DNA of 64,000 bases from Strongyloides papillosus (GCA_005656395.1 SRSI01000004.1:930001-994000); one strand, 5' to 3'; positions 35,717 through 48,425 are shown, counted from the stretch's first letter. The notes: generated from the letters alone by a model not told the origin. Numbers and translations: made by a program.

Positions 35717-37619
35717 TATTTTTATTCTTCTAACATAAAAATAATATTACCTCATAACGTTTTAATCAAATTGATATACATACACAATAATTGATTAATA
35801 TATTCATTCTGATTTCTTAAATGTAAATTTCAATAATTTCAATTCTTTTTTGATAACTTTTACTACGACTATAAAAATTGTAAAAAATATTCTATAAATA
35901 AAACTTTTATATATAAATATTTTTCATTTCAATTTCATTTAAAAGTTTTTGATTTATTAATATAAATAAAAAAAAGGTGCTATAACAGAGATTTTTAATG
36001 AAAAATATTTATAAATGGTTTTTAACAAATTTAGCATACATTTAAAAAAATTTTTTGATCTTTGAAGCAAAAATTCTTGTAACATCTAATTCATCTTAAA
36101 ATTTGATAATACAAGGAAAAAACCAATTTAAAAAAAAACAACGAGACGAATTATCAATATAATACATCTAAGATTATAAAAATTAATTTTTGCTATTATT
36201 TCATCTTATCTATTAAAATAATTCAATACTAGTGTAAACAGTATAAAAAAGTTTGTTTGTTTTTAACCCTTTTTCCTGAAATTTATTTGTATTTTCTATA
36301 TAAATATTGATAAATATAATTAAAAAATGTATTTGAATCGACTACATTAAAATACAAATGAAAAAATTTGTAATATACTTTTTTGTACTTTAAGTACTAA
36401 AAAATTTAAGCAAAAAATTATACAAAGAAACTATTGAAATAATGTTTGCAAGAATGAAATATAAAAAAATGTTTCAATTAAAAACATACATAAACAAAAA
36501 TGGTGTTTTTTTTAAAGATTAATTAGTATTAAGTTTACATTTTGTACACATAAAATTACAGTAAAATGTAAATTATTTTAATTAAATAATTACAACCATC
36601 ATCCTTTAAAAGTATAAAATAAATTAAATATTGTATTTTACTAATTAGTTTAAAACTTCACCAAATATATACTTATTTTAGATAAATTTGAATTAATTCC
36701 AAATACAAATTATTTTTAGTTTTTGTGTAGTTAGTAAAATAGAAAAATTCAAATTTAATTACCATATTTTAAAAAAAAATGGGTTTTGGTGTTTTATAAT
36801 AACATAATAAAATTAGTAAATTTAAATGATGGATTTAAATAACAAATAAATGTGGGATCTTTTTTGATTTACAGAGTTAATAATTTTTTATGACCTTTCA
36901 AATTTCGAAAACTATCATTTATAATTTTTTACAAAGAAATTTTATAACTCGTAGGTTAGATCAAATTTCCTATGCTATATCAAACTTATTGCATCAATTT
37001 TCAGATTGCATACCTTAAAAATACAAATAAACAACGCAAATAATTTAATGTACTTTATGACAAGTTTTAAATTTTTTTTATGCTACTTCAAATCGCTGGT
37101 TTTCTAGAAATATTAAATTAACTGAGGTAATTATTTATATTTACAACCAAAAACGATAATCAAACAATACTAAAATTATATAAACATTGGGTAAACATCA
37201 AATAGACTTAAAATTTATTTTCATCCATTTAGAAATTTTTTCCAAATGAAATACCGTAGTTGTTTGCTAAAACTTTTTAAAATAAAATTTTTGAAATAAA
37301 TTTATGTAAATATCTAAAAAAAATACATCAATGTAATTAAATTTTTTATCTTTATTCAAATATACCGTATAAATTAATATTTTTTCCATTATACAATAAA
37401 TTATTTGAAAATTAAACTACAATGATATTAAAGATAATATTTGTATTATGACTTTTTCTACAAAAAAATTTAAAACTATTAGTTAAAAAGAATGATCCAT
37501 ATGTTTGTTACCATGAATCTAATAAATTGTCATGAAAACAGTTTTAGTTTTATAGAAAAAACGTCTGTTATTTAATTCATTATAGAACAATTTTATTATT
37601 TTATTAAAATACATATAGA
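35717..37619. other. intergenic between convergent genes
   Basis: About 1.9 kb with no ORF above noise and no recognisable repeat or RNA gene. It separates the 3' ends of the ACBP-like gene and histidyl-tRNA synthetase. Confidence 0.5.
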
Positions 37620-39467
37620 TTAACAATTTAACAATTCTTTTAATTTACCAGTTAGATCACCTAACTTCACATCCTAGAAAATTACATATAAGTGTGTTCA
37701 TTAAATTTATACAAAAACTTACATTTTCTTGTCTATTAATAACGTGTCTTACTTTAACAACGCCTTCTTCAATTTCACGTTGACCAATTATAATTGCATA
37801 AGGTATGGATTTTTCTTCACAATATTGTAATTGTGTCAATAATTTTGGATTCTTTTTATAAACCATTTCAGCTTTAATATCACTCTCCCATAGATCTTTA
37901 CAAATTTTCATTCTTTCTTTTAATAATCCTTTCTGAGCAGTTGCAACAAAAACCTCCGTTTCATTGGTTCTCATTGGTATTCCAGAAGTTTTGTACTTCA
38001 TTTCCATTAATGTAAACAATCTTTCAATGCCGAAAGAAACTCCAATACATGGAACATCATTTTTTACCTTTTTGTCATTGCTAGCCCCTTGAAGGAACAT
38101 TCCTACGAGTTTATCATAACGTCCACCAGCAGCTACACTGCCTATTCTAGCATTTTTTTCTTCTTCATCACATTCTTCAGATTTAATAAAAAATGGACAT
38201 TCAACAATAATTGCTTCATATATAAGTCCCGTATAGTAATCAAGTCCACGGGCAAGACTTGGTTCAAATACAGCAGAAGAACTAACTCCAAAACATTCAC
38301 TATATTCAAACATTAATTTCATTTCTTCTATAGCTGTTGTAATTTTGGCATTTTTTGATGCAATTTCATCTTTCTCAAACCATTCTAAAAGTTGCATTCT
38401 ATCGAAAGAAGGATTTTGTTCACGAAGTCTTACATACTTCTCTAATTTATCAACAACTTTTTCATCAATAAATTTTACTTTTACTAACTCTTCTTTTACT
38501 TCTTCCCATGGTTGTTTATCTAATTTATCAATTGAACTGCAGACATTTTTAAATTCATTTGCTGGTGCCCCACAAATTTCAAAGATACCCTCAAGAAATA
38601 ATCTATGATTTATTCTTATTTCATAAGTTCCAATATCTAATTTCTTTAAGACATCATCAATAATCTTGATACACTCACTCTCGGGAACCATTGAATCATA
38701 TTGTCCAGCAATATCAAAATCACATTGATAAAATTCTCTATATCTTCCTTTTGTCATATAAGGTTGATCACGTCGATAAACTTTAGCAATTTGGTATCTT
38801 TTAATATTTGTTTGTTTATTTTGGGCAAGATATCTTGCAAATGGAACAGTTAGATCATATCTTAATGAACACAATTCTCCACCTTGGTCAGCTAAATCAA
38901 AAACTAATTTACCTCCTTCATCACCATATTTTCCCATAAGAATTTCTTTTAACTCAAAAACAGGTGTATCAATTGTTTCAGCACCATGAACTTTGAAAAC
39001 ATTTGTTACTAAATTAAGAACTTTTTCACGGATTGACATTGCTTGTGGATTATAATCACGGGTACCCTTTGGTGTTTTTAATGTAAATTTCGACATTTCC
39101 TTTGATTTGCCAGTATCACCAATCATTGCTTTTTTCTCCAACATCTTTGCTACTTTTTCTTTTACCTAAAATCAAAAATATAATATCTTTCATTAATATA
39201 GCTTGCCCTTCTTCCTCCTCTCTCAGAATATACTTTAGGAATATATTTTGGAGGTTGTGTTGATAAAAATCTAGATACCACATAATGTCTTAAGAACATT
39301 TAGGCAAGAAAAATTTTTTATTCCTAAAAATACAATAAAAAATATTAACTCACAATATTTGGATCAGCTTTTTCAGCTTTAAGAGTACGAATTTCATCAC
39401 CTAACATCTTAATTTCACTTTCAATAAACTCACGATCCTTTAAATTTAATTCTGTATTATTACTCAT
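37620..39467 (-). CDS. HARS: histidyl-tRNA synthetase
   Basis: Exons 39467-39354, 39165-37723 and 37673-37620 encode 536 residues. Exon 1 and the start of exon 2 form a WHEP-like helical hairpin (IRTLKAEKADPNI, VKEKVAKMLEKKAMIG). The class II core follows: FTLKTPKGTRDYNP, motif 2 region (YRRDQPYMTKGRYREFYQCD), the His-binding ARGLDYYTG, and GGRYDKLVG. The anticodon-binding domain is at the end (EVFVATAQKG, PKLLTQLQYCEE). It charges tRNA-His. The last 17 codons are on a small 3' exon reached by an intron of 49 bp. It is divergent from SMU1 with about 200 bp between starts. An alternative first exon in intron 1 is listed separately. Confidence 0.95.
39234..39299 (-). CDS. HARS: candidate alternative first exon giving a mitochondrial HisRS
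   Basis: Inside the 188-bp first intron lies ATG 39299 followed by 22 codons, MFLRHYVVSRFLSTQPPKYI then PK. They form a basic amphipathic sequence without acidic residues, ending at a CCTAAA|GTATAT donor at 39234. It joins exon 2 at 39165 in phase 0, the same phase as the standard exon 1, and replaces the first 38 residues. Dual cytosolic/mitochondrial HisRS from one gene is known in animals. No transcript evidence is available here. Confidence 0.6.
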
Positions 39468-39669
39468 ATTTAATACTCTAAAAGTAATGCAAAATTAAGA
39501 ATTTAAAAATTAAAAATAAGACAAAATTCATTAAAAATTAATCATTCTTACAAATCTTCAAAAATTTATAGATGCTTTATACCAAGCAACACTATTCCAC
39601 ACCAAAGAATTGTATTTTTGTTTTCTAAACTGTTATTATTTATTATTTTTTTAAATAATTTTTGTAAAT
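39468..39669. promoter_or_regulatory. shared divergent promoter region, HARS and SMU1
   Basis: 202 bp between opposite start codons. AT-rich, with no TATA box assigned. Both genes must be driven from this space unless the alternative HARS exon has its own start within intron 1. Confidence 0.5.
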
Positions 39670-41199
39670 ATGTCTACATTACAAATAGAATCACATGACA
39701 TTGTAAAATTAATACTACAGTTCTTGAAAGAAAATAATTTAATGAAAAGTTTCGAGGCTCTTCAATCTGAGACAAATATAACAATGAATACTGTAGATAG
39801 TGTTGATAGTTTTGTTTCTGAAATTATTCATGGACACTGGGATACTGTTATATCTATTATTCAACCACTCCAAATCCCCACACAAAAGTTAATTGATCTC
39901 TATGAACATATTATTTTTGAATTATTAGAATTAAGAGAGTTAGGTGCTGCAAAATTACTTTTGCGGAATACAGAACCAATGGAATTATTACAAAAAACCA
40001 ATCCTGATAGATATAAAAATTTAGATTCTTTATTACAAAGAACATATTTTGATCCTAGAGAGGTATATACAGGAGGAAAAAACAAATTACAAAGAAGAAA
40101 TGAGATTGCAGAGGCATTATCAGCTGAGGTTCATGTTGTTGCACCATCACGTTTATTATCACTTCTTGGTCAGAGTTTAAAATGGCAGCAAATACAAGGT
40201 TTACTACCGCCAGGTACACAAATAGATCTTTTTAGAGGAAAAGCTACCATAAGAGAACATGAAGATGAACAATATCCAACATATGAATTATCAAATATTA
40301 AGTTTGGAAAATCTTCTTTACCGCAAAGTTGTCAATTTTCACCTGATGGTCAATATTTAGTTACAGGTACAATGGATGGTTTTATAGAAGTTTACAATTA
40401 CTCAACTGGAAAACTACGAAAAGATTTACAATATCAGGCTAATGATGATTTTATGATGATGAAAGAAGCTGTTTTGGATATAAAATTTTCACGGGATTCA
40501 GAGATGGTTGTTTGTGGTGCAAAAGATGGAATGATTAAAGTTTTTAAATTATTAACTGGTAAAACATTAAGGACTTTTACCAAAGCTCATAATGACGCTG
40601 TGTCATGTGTAATTTTTAGTAAAGATAATTCTCATGTACTATCTGGTGGACATGACTTTATAGTCAAAATTCATGGTCTAAAATCAGGTAAAACTCTAAA
40701 AGAATTTAAAGGTCATACTTCATTCATTAATGATGTTAAATATGTTGATGATGGATCTCAATGCTTATCAGCCTCATCAGATGGAACGTTAAAACTGTGG
40801 TCTGTAAAATCCTCAACATGCTTAAATTCTTTTAGAATCAGTGGTGATTTACCAGTTATCAGCATAAACCCAATTTATAAAACTAATGACCAATTTCTTG
40901 TTTCAAATAAATCAAACACAATTTACTTAATTAATACGCAAGGCCATATTATAAGATCAATGACTTCAGGGAAACAAGAAAAAGGTGAGTTTCTATCGGC
41001 AATTTTATCTCCCCATAGTGAATGGGCCTATTGTGGAGGAGAGGACGGATTGTTGTACTGTTTCTCTATGATATCGGGATCGCTAGAACATACAATCTGT
41101 GTTCATGAAAAACCAGTTTTGGGAGTAGTTCACCACCCACATCAAAATTTAGTAGCAACTTTCTCAGAGGAAACAAAATTAAGAATTTGGAAAGCATGA
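39670..41199 (+). CDS. SMU1: SMU1 spliceosomal WD40 protein
   Basis: Single exon, 509 residues, the usual family length. LisH at about 6-38 and CTLH at about 40-92 (VDSVDSFVSEIIHGHWDTVI), then the SMU1 signature SLLGQSLKWQQIQGLLPPGT at about 164-183. Seven WD40 repeats follow from about 210 to the end (FSPDGQYLVTGTMDG, AKDGMIKVFKLLTGK, GHTSFINDV, SASSDGTLKLWSV). SMU1 works with RED in activation of the spliceosomal B complex. It lacks introns, unlike most neighbours. It is convergent with prefoldin 4, 117 bp apart. Confidence 0.95.
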   Translation: MSTLQIESHDIVKLILQFLKENNLMKSFEALQSETNITMNTVDSVDSFVSEIIHGHWDTVISIIQPLQIPTQKLIDLYEHIIFELLELRELGAAKLLLRNTEPMELLQKTNPDRYKNLDSLLQRTYFDPREVYTGGKNKLQRRNEIAEALSAEVHVVAPSRLLSLLGQSLKWQQIQGLLPPGTQIDLFRGKATIREHEDEQYPTYELSNIKFGKSSLPQSCQFSPDGQYLVTGTMDGFIEVYNYSTGKLRKDLQYQANDDFMMMKEAVLDIKFSRDSEMVVCGAKDGMIKVFKLLTGKTLRTFTKAHNDAVSCVIFSKDNSHVLSGGHDFIVKIHGLKSGKTLKEFKGHTSFINDVKYVDDGSQCLSASSDGTLKLWSVKSSTCLNSFRISGDLPVISINPIYKTNDQFLVSNKSNTIYLINTQGHIIRSMTSGKQEKGEFLSAILSPHSEWAYCGGEDGLLYCFSMISGSLEHTICVHEKPVLGVVHHPHQNLVATFSEETKLRIWKA

Positions 41200-41316
41200 T
41201 TTTTTATTAAAACTAATTAAATAATTTTTACTTTTGTTATGGTAATTAAAAATAAAATATTCGTTTAAAATCATATCAAAAGCCAGTTAATTTAACTAGT
41301 GACGCATTGGGCAACA

Positions 41317-41737
41317 CTACTCTTCCTCAAGATTGATAGCTTTTCCGAATTTAGCATACAAATCTTTTTTCAAACCATTCAATTCACTTGTAACTTTTTC
41401 TAAAGCTAATTGTTTCTCGGCTAACTTAGAATTATTTAACTCAATATCCTTGGCAAGTTGATCATTAATTTCGTCTAAAGTCAATTCAAAAAATGCATTT
41501 CCAACTTTGTATGGAATAGTTTCACTGTCCACGAGTATTATCTCTTCTTCTGCTTCTTTACAATTTTCTAGAAATGTCTTTAATTTTTCAATTTCCCTCT
41601 AAAGAAGTATTTTTTATTATTATTCCAACAAAAAAGGTGAAACAAACCTTTAGAGATACTGATTTTGCATGTCCAGTTGCAAATTTATTAATTTTGGCTT
41701 GATCCTCTTTACTAACTTTCAAATTTGAAGCAGACAT
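41317..41737 (-). CDS. PFDN4: prefoldin subunit 4
   Basis: Exons 41737-41648 and 41598-41317 (49-bp intron, phase 0) encode 123 residues. The beta-type prefoldin layout is clear: N-terminal helix with EDQAKINKFA, two coiled-coil arms, the central hairpin IPYKVGNAFFELTLDE, and the family end LKKDLYAKFGKAINLE. Prefoldin holds nascent actin and tubulin and passes them to the CCT chaperonin. It is divergent from the proteasome beta 5 gene, with 195 bp between start codons. Confidence 0.94.
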
Positions 41738-41932
41738 CTTCTAGTTCCAACGAATAATTTAAAATATTTAGAATTATTTTTTAAAGAATAGCCAGAAAAT
41801 TCTTTGTTTTTAAACAAGTTACCAATTCAAGTATCCTATCACGATAGTTTGTTTTATAAAATCATCATTTTAGTTGAGGCTACTTCTTCTTTTATTCTCT
41901 AAAGAGCATATATAAAATTCTAATCATTTAAG
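41738..41932. promoter_or_regulatory. shared divergent promoter region, PFDN4 and proteasome beta 5
   Basis: 195 bp between two start codons on opposite strands; a short AT-rich spacer likely serving both protein-homeostasis genes. Confidence 0.5.
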
Positions 41933-42834
41933 ATGTTACAAACGAAACTTCGTGATTCTAGAAGAGATAGTAATAGTGATGGGGGTTTATGTCTTATGAA
42001 GGAACCTTCACTTTTTATGAATGAACATAATTTTGTTATGCCACCAAGTGGAATAAATGTAAGTTATTAATATTATTTATTGTTAAAGAGTATATTTTTT
42101 AGCCAAAAGATTTTGTTAAAGCTAATTTTGGTGAGTCAGCTAAGAACAATCAATTCCGTAAAGGAACAACTTGTCTTGCCTTCTGTTATGAACCGGCTAC
42201 TCCTAATGACAAGGGTGGAATTATCATTGCTGTCGATGCTCGTGCCTCTGCTGGTGCTTATATTTCTTCAAAGAATGTAATGAAAATACTTGATGTCTCT
42301 CCACGAATGGTAGCTACAATGGCTGGTGGTGCTGCAGATTGTCAATACTGGACTCGTATTGTTGCTAAATATTGTAGCTTATATGAGTTGAAAGAAAAAA
42401 CTCCAATTACTGTGGCTGCTGCGTCAAAATACTTCGCTAATCTTATGTATGCATATAGAAACTATGGTTTATCTGTTGGGTCCATGGTAGCTGGTTATGA
42501 TAAACGTGGTGCTTCTATATACATGATTGATAACGAAGGAAGAAGACTCCCACTTCGAATGTGTTCAGTTGGTTCAGGTAGTTTGAATGCCTATGGTATT
42601 TTAGATACTTGTTATAAACCAAAAATGACTGACGAAGAGGCAAGGACACTTGGTAAAAGGGCTATAATGCATGCAACATATCGTGATTCGGGGTCCGGTG
42701 CCGTTGTCAACATGGTTCATATAACTCCAGATGAAAAAATCAAATTTCCCAAGATCGATGTTTCTGATTTGTTTTATGAATTTGCTAATGAAATCGGTCG
42801 TGACATTGTTTACGATCCAAAAAATGATGAGTGA
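41933..42834 (+). CDS. PSMB5: 20S proteasome subunit beta 5 (chymotrypsin-like)
   Basis: Exons 41933-42058 and 42103-42834 (44-bp intron) encode 285 residues including a 63-residue propeptide. Autocleavage at G63 would expose Thr64 (RKGTTCLAF). The catalytic Asp lies in VDARASAGAYISS and the Lys in the segment after it. TMAGGAADCQYW, VAAASKYFANLMY, GYDKRG and SVGSGSLNAYG are typical beta 5 blocks. The strand after the nucleophile carries a short insertion (CYEPATPNDKGG) compared with vertebrate PSMB5. The subunit cuts after hydrophobic residues. Confidence 0.95.
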
Positions 42835-43520
42835 GGAGTATACATACATCTTTATTACTATATATTAAAAAGGAGATTGAACCTGTAAATTATTTCCAAC
42901 TTTTCTAATCTTTTGAATAAAAACGTTCGTGAATTTGTATTCTTTTTTAGCAAATTTAAATATTATAAATTAAAATATTTCTTTTGTAGTATAAATATGA
43001 TTAAGTTGTATTAGAAGAAATGTCATGGAGATTTCTTTCATCTACATTTTTACTTCGTTTGTGGCGATGAATCTTTCTGTGTTCATAAGTTGAACATAAG
43101 ATGAATTTTTAATTTTAAAAGTCTTGTGACGTTAAGCGATATGATTTTTCGAATTAATTGCATTTATAAATTTTCCAAAGTGATACAACAAATTTTTTAA
43201 ATTCTTTGTGCCGATAATTATATGAAATCTAAAATATTTAGTAAATCATATGTTATTAAAGCAAATCAGCTTGCACAACTAAATTATTAGAAAGTCACTG
43301 ACAAAGAAAATAGAAAAATAGATATTGATGTATTTGTGTGACAAAAAATTGTCGTTTATAAGATTTCCCGGAAATTTAAATAAATTTGATTGGAATTATT
43401 CGTTATATGAATGAAGAATATTTTATTATGAACAGTTTTTTTTACTATTTAAATTTTAGATGTTTAATCTTTGAATTTCCAACAAATTATGTTGAATAAT
43501 AATTTTATTCATTTTCAGGT
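42835..43520. other. intergenic
   Basis: About 690 bp of AT-rich spacer. It ends TTCATTTTCAG two bases before the next ATG, resembling a trans-splice acceptor. Nothing else seen. Confidence 0.45.
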
Positions 43521-43973
43521 ATGCAAGTCGCAATATTACTTTTGATAAGTTTTCAATTCACTCTATTGTTTTGTAAAGAAAGTGTATTTCTCCCAGATAA
43601 TGGAAATGGTCCTATTTTCAAAGCAAAAATTGGTAATATTATATCTTCAATCAAAAAGAGAGAAAATCATGAAAGTAAAGATCCTATTATTGTCCGTACA
43701 ATTGCTATTTATGGATATCATGACTTCAAAATAAATATTATCATGCATCATGCACAAATTATATTTCTTATCAAACAGCATGATTGGTCCGTTTTAAACA
43801 GATCCCAAAGAAATGCATTAGAAAAGATTTTTGATTTTTCAATTATAATTTTAAAAAATCCAATTGAAAATATGTTACGTTATCTAGAGAAAAGAAATCC
43901 ATATGATGATATTAAAAGCATTGCATTAGATAATTTTGATTTTGAAAATGCCTTAGAAATTTTAGATGAATAA
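43521..43973 (+). CDS. secreted protein of unknown family
   Basis: Single exon, 150 residues. The first 18 residues form a signal peptide (MQVAILLLISFQFTLLFC). The mature part has no further cysteines and is helical and charged towards the C-terminus (LEKIFDFSIIILKNPIENML, FDFENALEILDE). No conserved motif is recognised. The acceptor-like TTTTCAG just before the ATG supports it as a real 5' end. It could be a lineage-specific secreted protein. Confidence 0.55.
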   Translation: MQVAILLLISFQFTLLFCKESVFLPDNGNGPIFKAKIGNIISSIKKRENHESKDPIIVRTIAIYGYHDFKINIIMHHAQIIFLIKQHDWSVLNRSQRNALEKIFDFSIIILKNPIENMLRYLEKRNPYDDIKSIALDNFDFENALEILDE

Positions 43974-46535
43974 TTGTAAACAATAATGCTTAAATCAATT
44001 ATAGAATGTCATAATCTTGGGTACCTTATATTGAAAAAAGAATTGAAGAAATCTTAGAAATAAAATATTAAAATAAATATATTACTTTTTGACTATATAT
44101 GAATTCATCTTTAATTATTTTTGAAGGAATAATTATTTATAAAAATATTTATTTAATTTCTATAATAAAGAAATTTTTAAATAATTTTATTTAATTATAT
44201 AATTTAAGACGCTCTACTTCTAGAAGTAATTGTTTATTATTATAAAAAGTGTAAATAAAATAATGCTAGCTAAATTATATTAAAAAGAATAAATTCCAGA
44301 AAACAATTTTTTTTTATTATATGTAATATAAAAATAAAATATTTCTTTAAATTTTCGATAAAATTTTAAAGGAACTTTATAAAAATTATAGTATATAAAT
44401 AGAATAGTTAATTAGTATATTTGTCTTTTACTTTTCATATAAATTAACTTAATTTATAACTACACTTTAATGTGTGTGTTGCTCGAAAGTTAAGTTTTAT
44501 ATTTTCCAACATCGATGAAATAGTTAAATTTATGTAGAAATCTTAGTTATTGTTTCGAAGATTTTTTATTAGAAACTGTACTTTTATGGAACTTTTTTTT
44601 AAAGTTTATGAATATTTTATTCTTAAAAAAATTTTAACTATTGAAAATTTAATTCCCATATTTTTATCAAATATTTTCTTTTCAGATATTTTATTTTAGT
44701 TTAGTCAAATAAATAATTAATTAATATTTTCAAGAAGATATGTGTATTTTTTATTAATCCATTTGTGTTATTTATCATAAGACCATATTTTAAATATTAT
44801 GACTATACTTCTATCTTGAAATTATTCAGTAAATTAAAAGCACTTTTTCTATCACTGCATATTGTATTTATTTGTTTTAATTTCTGTATTAATTCTAAAT
44901 AATATGAATATATGTTCCGAATTTCTCTTAGTCATTTAAAAAGTATTTTTCATGTTTTTAGGAATGTATTTTTTCTTATTCACTGTTTTTTACTTTTTCT
45001 TAGATTTTTTTTTTGTTTTTATATGATAAAAACTTTTTACAATTTAACGTTTTTATTTAAAATAAATATACTACAAAATTAGGTTTTGTTGAAAAAAATA
45101 GTCAAAGAAAATATTTTTAAAAAGAAATTCTGTCCTAAACAACATTTATAAAAATAAAAATGTTTATTTCAATATTGTGTTAATTACATCCATTATATTT
45201 AATGAAAAGAGTAATATTTAGGTGTAAATAATAGTTGTGATGTTGGTAAAAGAACCAATTAACTATATAAGCTAAACTTATTGTATTATTACACGATATA
45301 GTACATTTCAAAATAGATGTACATTAAAAATTCAAATGGTATTACAATATGTAGATTATGAAGTAGACTTTAAATGACAACTATGTTATTGAAAATAGTG
45401 TAATAGTTCTTGAATTATTTTTATTAATAATATTGTATACATGTCAGTAAAATACATTTAAATATCATATTTTTCATTATAACGTATCTTGTAAAATTGT
45501 TAAACTTTTGTCTAAAATGAGAATTTAACAATAAAATTAATCTCCTAAACATTAACTTTAATAATTTACTTTATGTCCTTGTTCAAAACAATTAGAATTT
45601 TGAAAAATGATATTATATATTTAAAAATTAAGCTTTATTATATCATTAATTGAAAGGAAATTACATTTAAGAAATAATAAATAATTTTGACACATTAAAT
45701 TCAATATTACTGTATAAAATAAGCTATATCTTTTATATGATAAATATTTTTATCATAATGTTTTATTGAAATTCTATTTATTTATAAAAGTTACATGTCT
45801 CTGTTTATATTTATTTTCATCTAAAAAATAAATAATTACCATGTGAAAATTTTTTGCAAACAATCATATTTCATTTTGTCAAAAGCATAACAATTTTCCA
45901 AATCTATTTATAATTTTTTGAAATTCTATATAATGTTTTTTTGACTAGGAACAGTATACTTTTGTTTAGCAAATTTTTTGTGTATTGTTATTGGCAATTG
46001 TTTAAGATAACATCGTAATTAATTTTATTTGGAAAATATTTCCCAAAAAATGATATAATGTTTATGAATTTTTGTTTCCCAATATGATGTTACCACTTCA
46101 AGATTGAAGTACCTTATTATCTTTTTATTATCATTTAAATCGTTTATACGTAATGCCTTCGGCATTTCTTTTATGTAAACAACAAATAATAAATCAAATA
46201 ATCTGACTAACTTCAATTCTTATCCATCTGTTATATTAAAGCTTCAAATTAGATTAATCCTTATATGCATACTTATCTTTTTTGTTCATTGTAAATATTG
46301 CTAACATGAAATTAAAGAATAACCTAATCAGTTCTATTTGGTAGAATTATTTAAATTTGTCAATTTTCTCAAATCTTTTCTAACTTTTAATTTTTATTTT
46401 TCTTTAAATTATTTATTTATCTATTTTTGAAATTAAGATAATGTTATTTAATACATAGTAACAATTTTGTTTTTAGTTTATTAGTTTCAATACGTAGTTA
46501 CGTATATATTGTATTTTTTTAATACATAAGTAAAG
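43974..46535. other. intergenic
   Basis: About 2.5 kb of AT-rich sequence. No ORF, RNA gene or repeat that I can support; the 63-codon frame at 46025-46216 on the minus strand has no supporting signal. Confidence 0.45.
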
Positions 46536-48263
46536 ATGTGTCAAAATGTATCTAAAAAAGATGATGTAAAAGTTAACAATAATAATGAAGATAACACAAA
46601 TATAAATAATTTAGGAGCCATGAAACATTCTAAATTATCACCTTATTTGTTATCAAAAGGATCTGATGAACATAAGAAAAGGAAAAATATTAAAGGCGAA
46701 ATTGATTTTATTCAAAGAAAGTAAGTTTATATTATATAAAATTTAAATTTACCCATGATTAATTGTTGAAATTAGTGATTGATTTTAGAATCACTTTTCA
46801 TTATAGTTTGTTTTTATAAACTTCTTATTATGATAATATTATTAAAAATATGTTTTTCATTAAAGTAATAAGCTTTCAGAAAACAGAATATTATATTTTG
46901 TTACAAATTTATTGTTTATCGTATATGTCGTCAATTTCACATGACTAATAAAATAAACACATGTTTTTAGTAGCTTTTATTGATGTAAAAGAGTATATGT
47001 TTGCGCGAATAGTGACATTGTATACTTTTTACTTTTTCAAATTAAATTTTTTTGAGTATTAAAATAAAATTATATATAAAAATTTATTTTAATCCTTCAA
47101 TTTTCATTTTTGATTTAAAATAAAATATATATACAATTATTTACTAGTTTATACATATATATGTTTATTTTATATTTTATAATTGTCTTTGTATGTTTAA
47201 CATTAAAACAGCTAAATATAACTAGTATGTTTAAATCCAACTTATTGAATGAAGATAAGCTATTCTATCTTTTGTTTCACCTACAATTTAACCGTAGAAG
47301 ATATATTTTACAGCTTATGCCGTAATAATTATTCAATACACCTTCTTTAAATTTATTGATTACATAATTTAAACAATATTTAGGAAACTATTTGTTAGTA
47401 TGTGTATGTGTTTTAATGTCACATATAGTTAAATTTTTAATATTCACTATTCATAGTTTTTCCATTAACCATAAAATATATGCGTATTAAAAAATTTTTT
47501 ATGTCGTGCAAAATTTTTAAAAATTGTTATAAACTATTAATACTAGAAATTTATTATTTTAATAAAAAACATATATTTAATAAATTTTTACTAAACAAAT
47601 ATTAATTTTTTAGATACAATTCGAGAATGAAATCAGGAATATCAAGATTATATGAGCTTCAACCTGATCCATATGATGCAACTCAAAGGAGATCTATGAG
47701 AGTATGTGTATTTACGGAAGTTAAAAATGTAAATGAATTGATGGAAATGGTTCGAACTGGTGAAATTGACGCGGCATTAATAAAGGCAGAATTGGTGGTG
47801 GAACCTTTTGTATTGTTAGCAGCTGCAAATAGAGCAGTTCATCAAGCAGCTCATAATAGAATGAGTACTAGATCTTTGTCAGCAGAATTGATATATTCGT
47901 TGTCTCCAACTAGAAATGTAAACTAATTTTACTTATTTTTTTAGATTTTATTTTTAGATTTCTGAGTCATTAATTAATTTTGGAATTTCTGAAGGATCTG
48001 AAAATTTAATTGTCTGTGTTTTTGATGATGCAAAAGGTTCTAAAATGGTTAAGCTATCTAAAAAGATTAAAGGAAAGCCTGTAAAATTTGAAAAATGGAT
48101 GGAATTAGTTCATTATCCTTCTATTAAAAAGGTATTTTTTTCTTTTTTTATTTAAAGAACTTATATTTTTTAGTTATACAATTTAAAAACAAGTGATTTG
48201 AAAAGCGAAGATTTATGTGATATTATTGCTAATCAAATTGTTTCAAAAGACATGATAAATTAG
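46536..48263 (+). CDS. TPRKB: KEOPS/EKC complex subunit TPRKB (Cgi121)
   Basis: Exons 46536-46720, 47614-47917, 47958-48131 and 48174-48263 encode 250 residues; all junctions are GT-AG and keep phase. From about residue 85 the protein matches Cgi121: VCVFTEVKNVNELMEMVRTG, GEIDAALIKAELVVEPFVLL, AANRAVHQAA, LSAELIYSLSPTRNISESL and NFGISEGSENLIVCVFDD. The C-terminus IVSKDMIN mirrors the family end. TPRKB binds the kinase Bud32/TP53RK in KEOPS, which makes t6A37 in ANN-decoding tRNAs. Odd points: a lysine/asparagine-rich N-terminal extension of about 80 residues from exon 1 and an 893-bp first intron. Confidence 0.88.
46721..47613. other. long first intron of TPRKB
   Basis: 893 bp, against 40-50 bp for the other introns of this gene. 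AT-rich, with no recognisable inserted element. It could hold an alternative promoter for a shorter form starting at the ATG at 47627 in exon 2. Confidence 0.4.
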
Positions 48264-48425
48264 TGTTTTTCCGAGTATGCCTTTATTGTCATTAATTAGT
48301 TTATAATAATTATATTGTATGTTTCTTTATACTAAATAAAAGTCCGGTTTAATTCATAATCTTTTTTTGATAGTAAAATTCAAAACGCAATTAAAGTTGG
48401 TTTAAATAATCAAATACAACTTATA

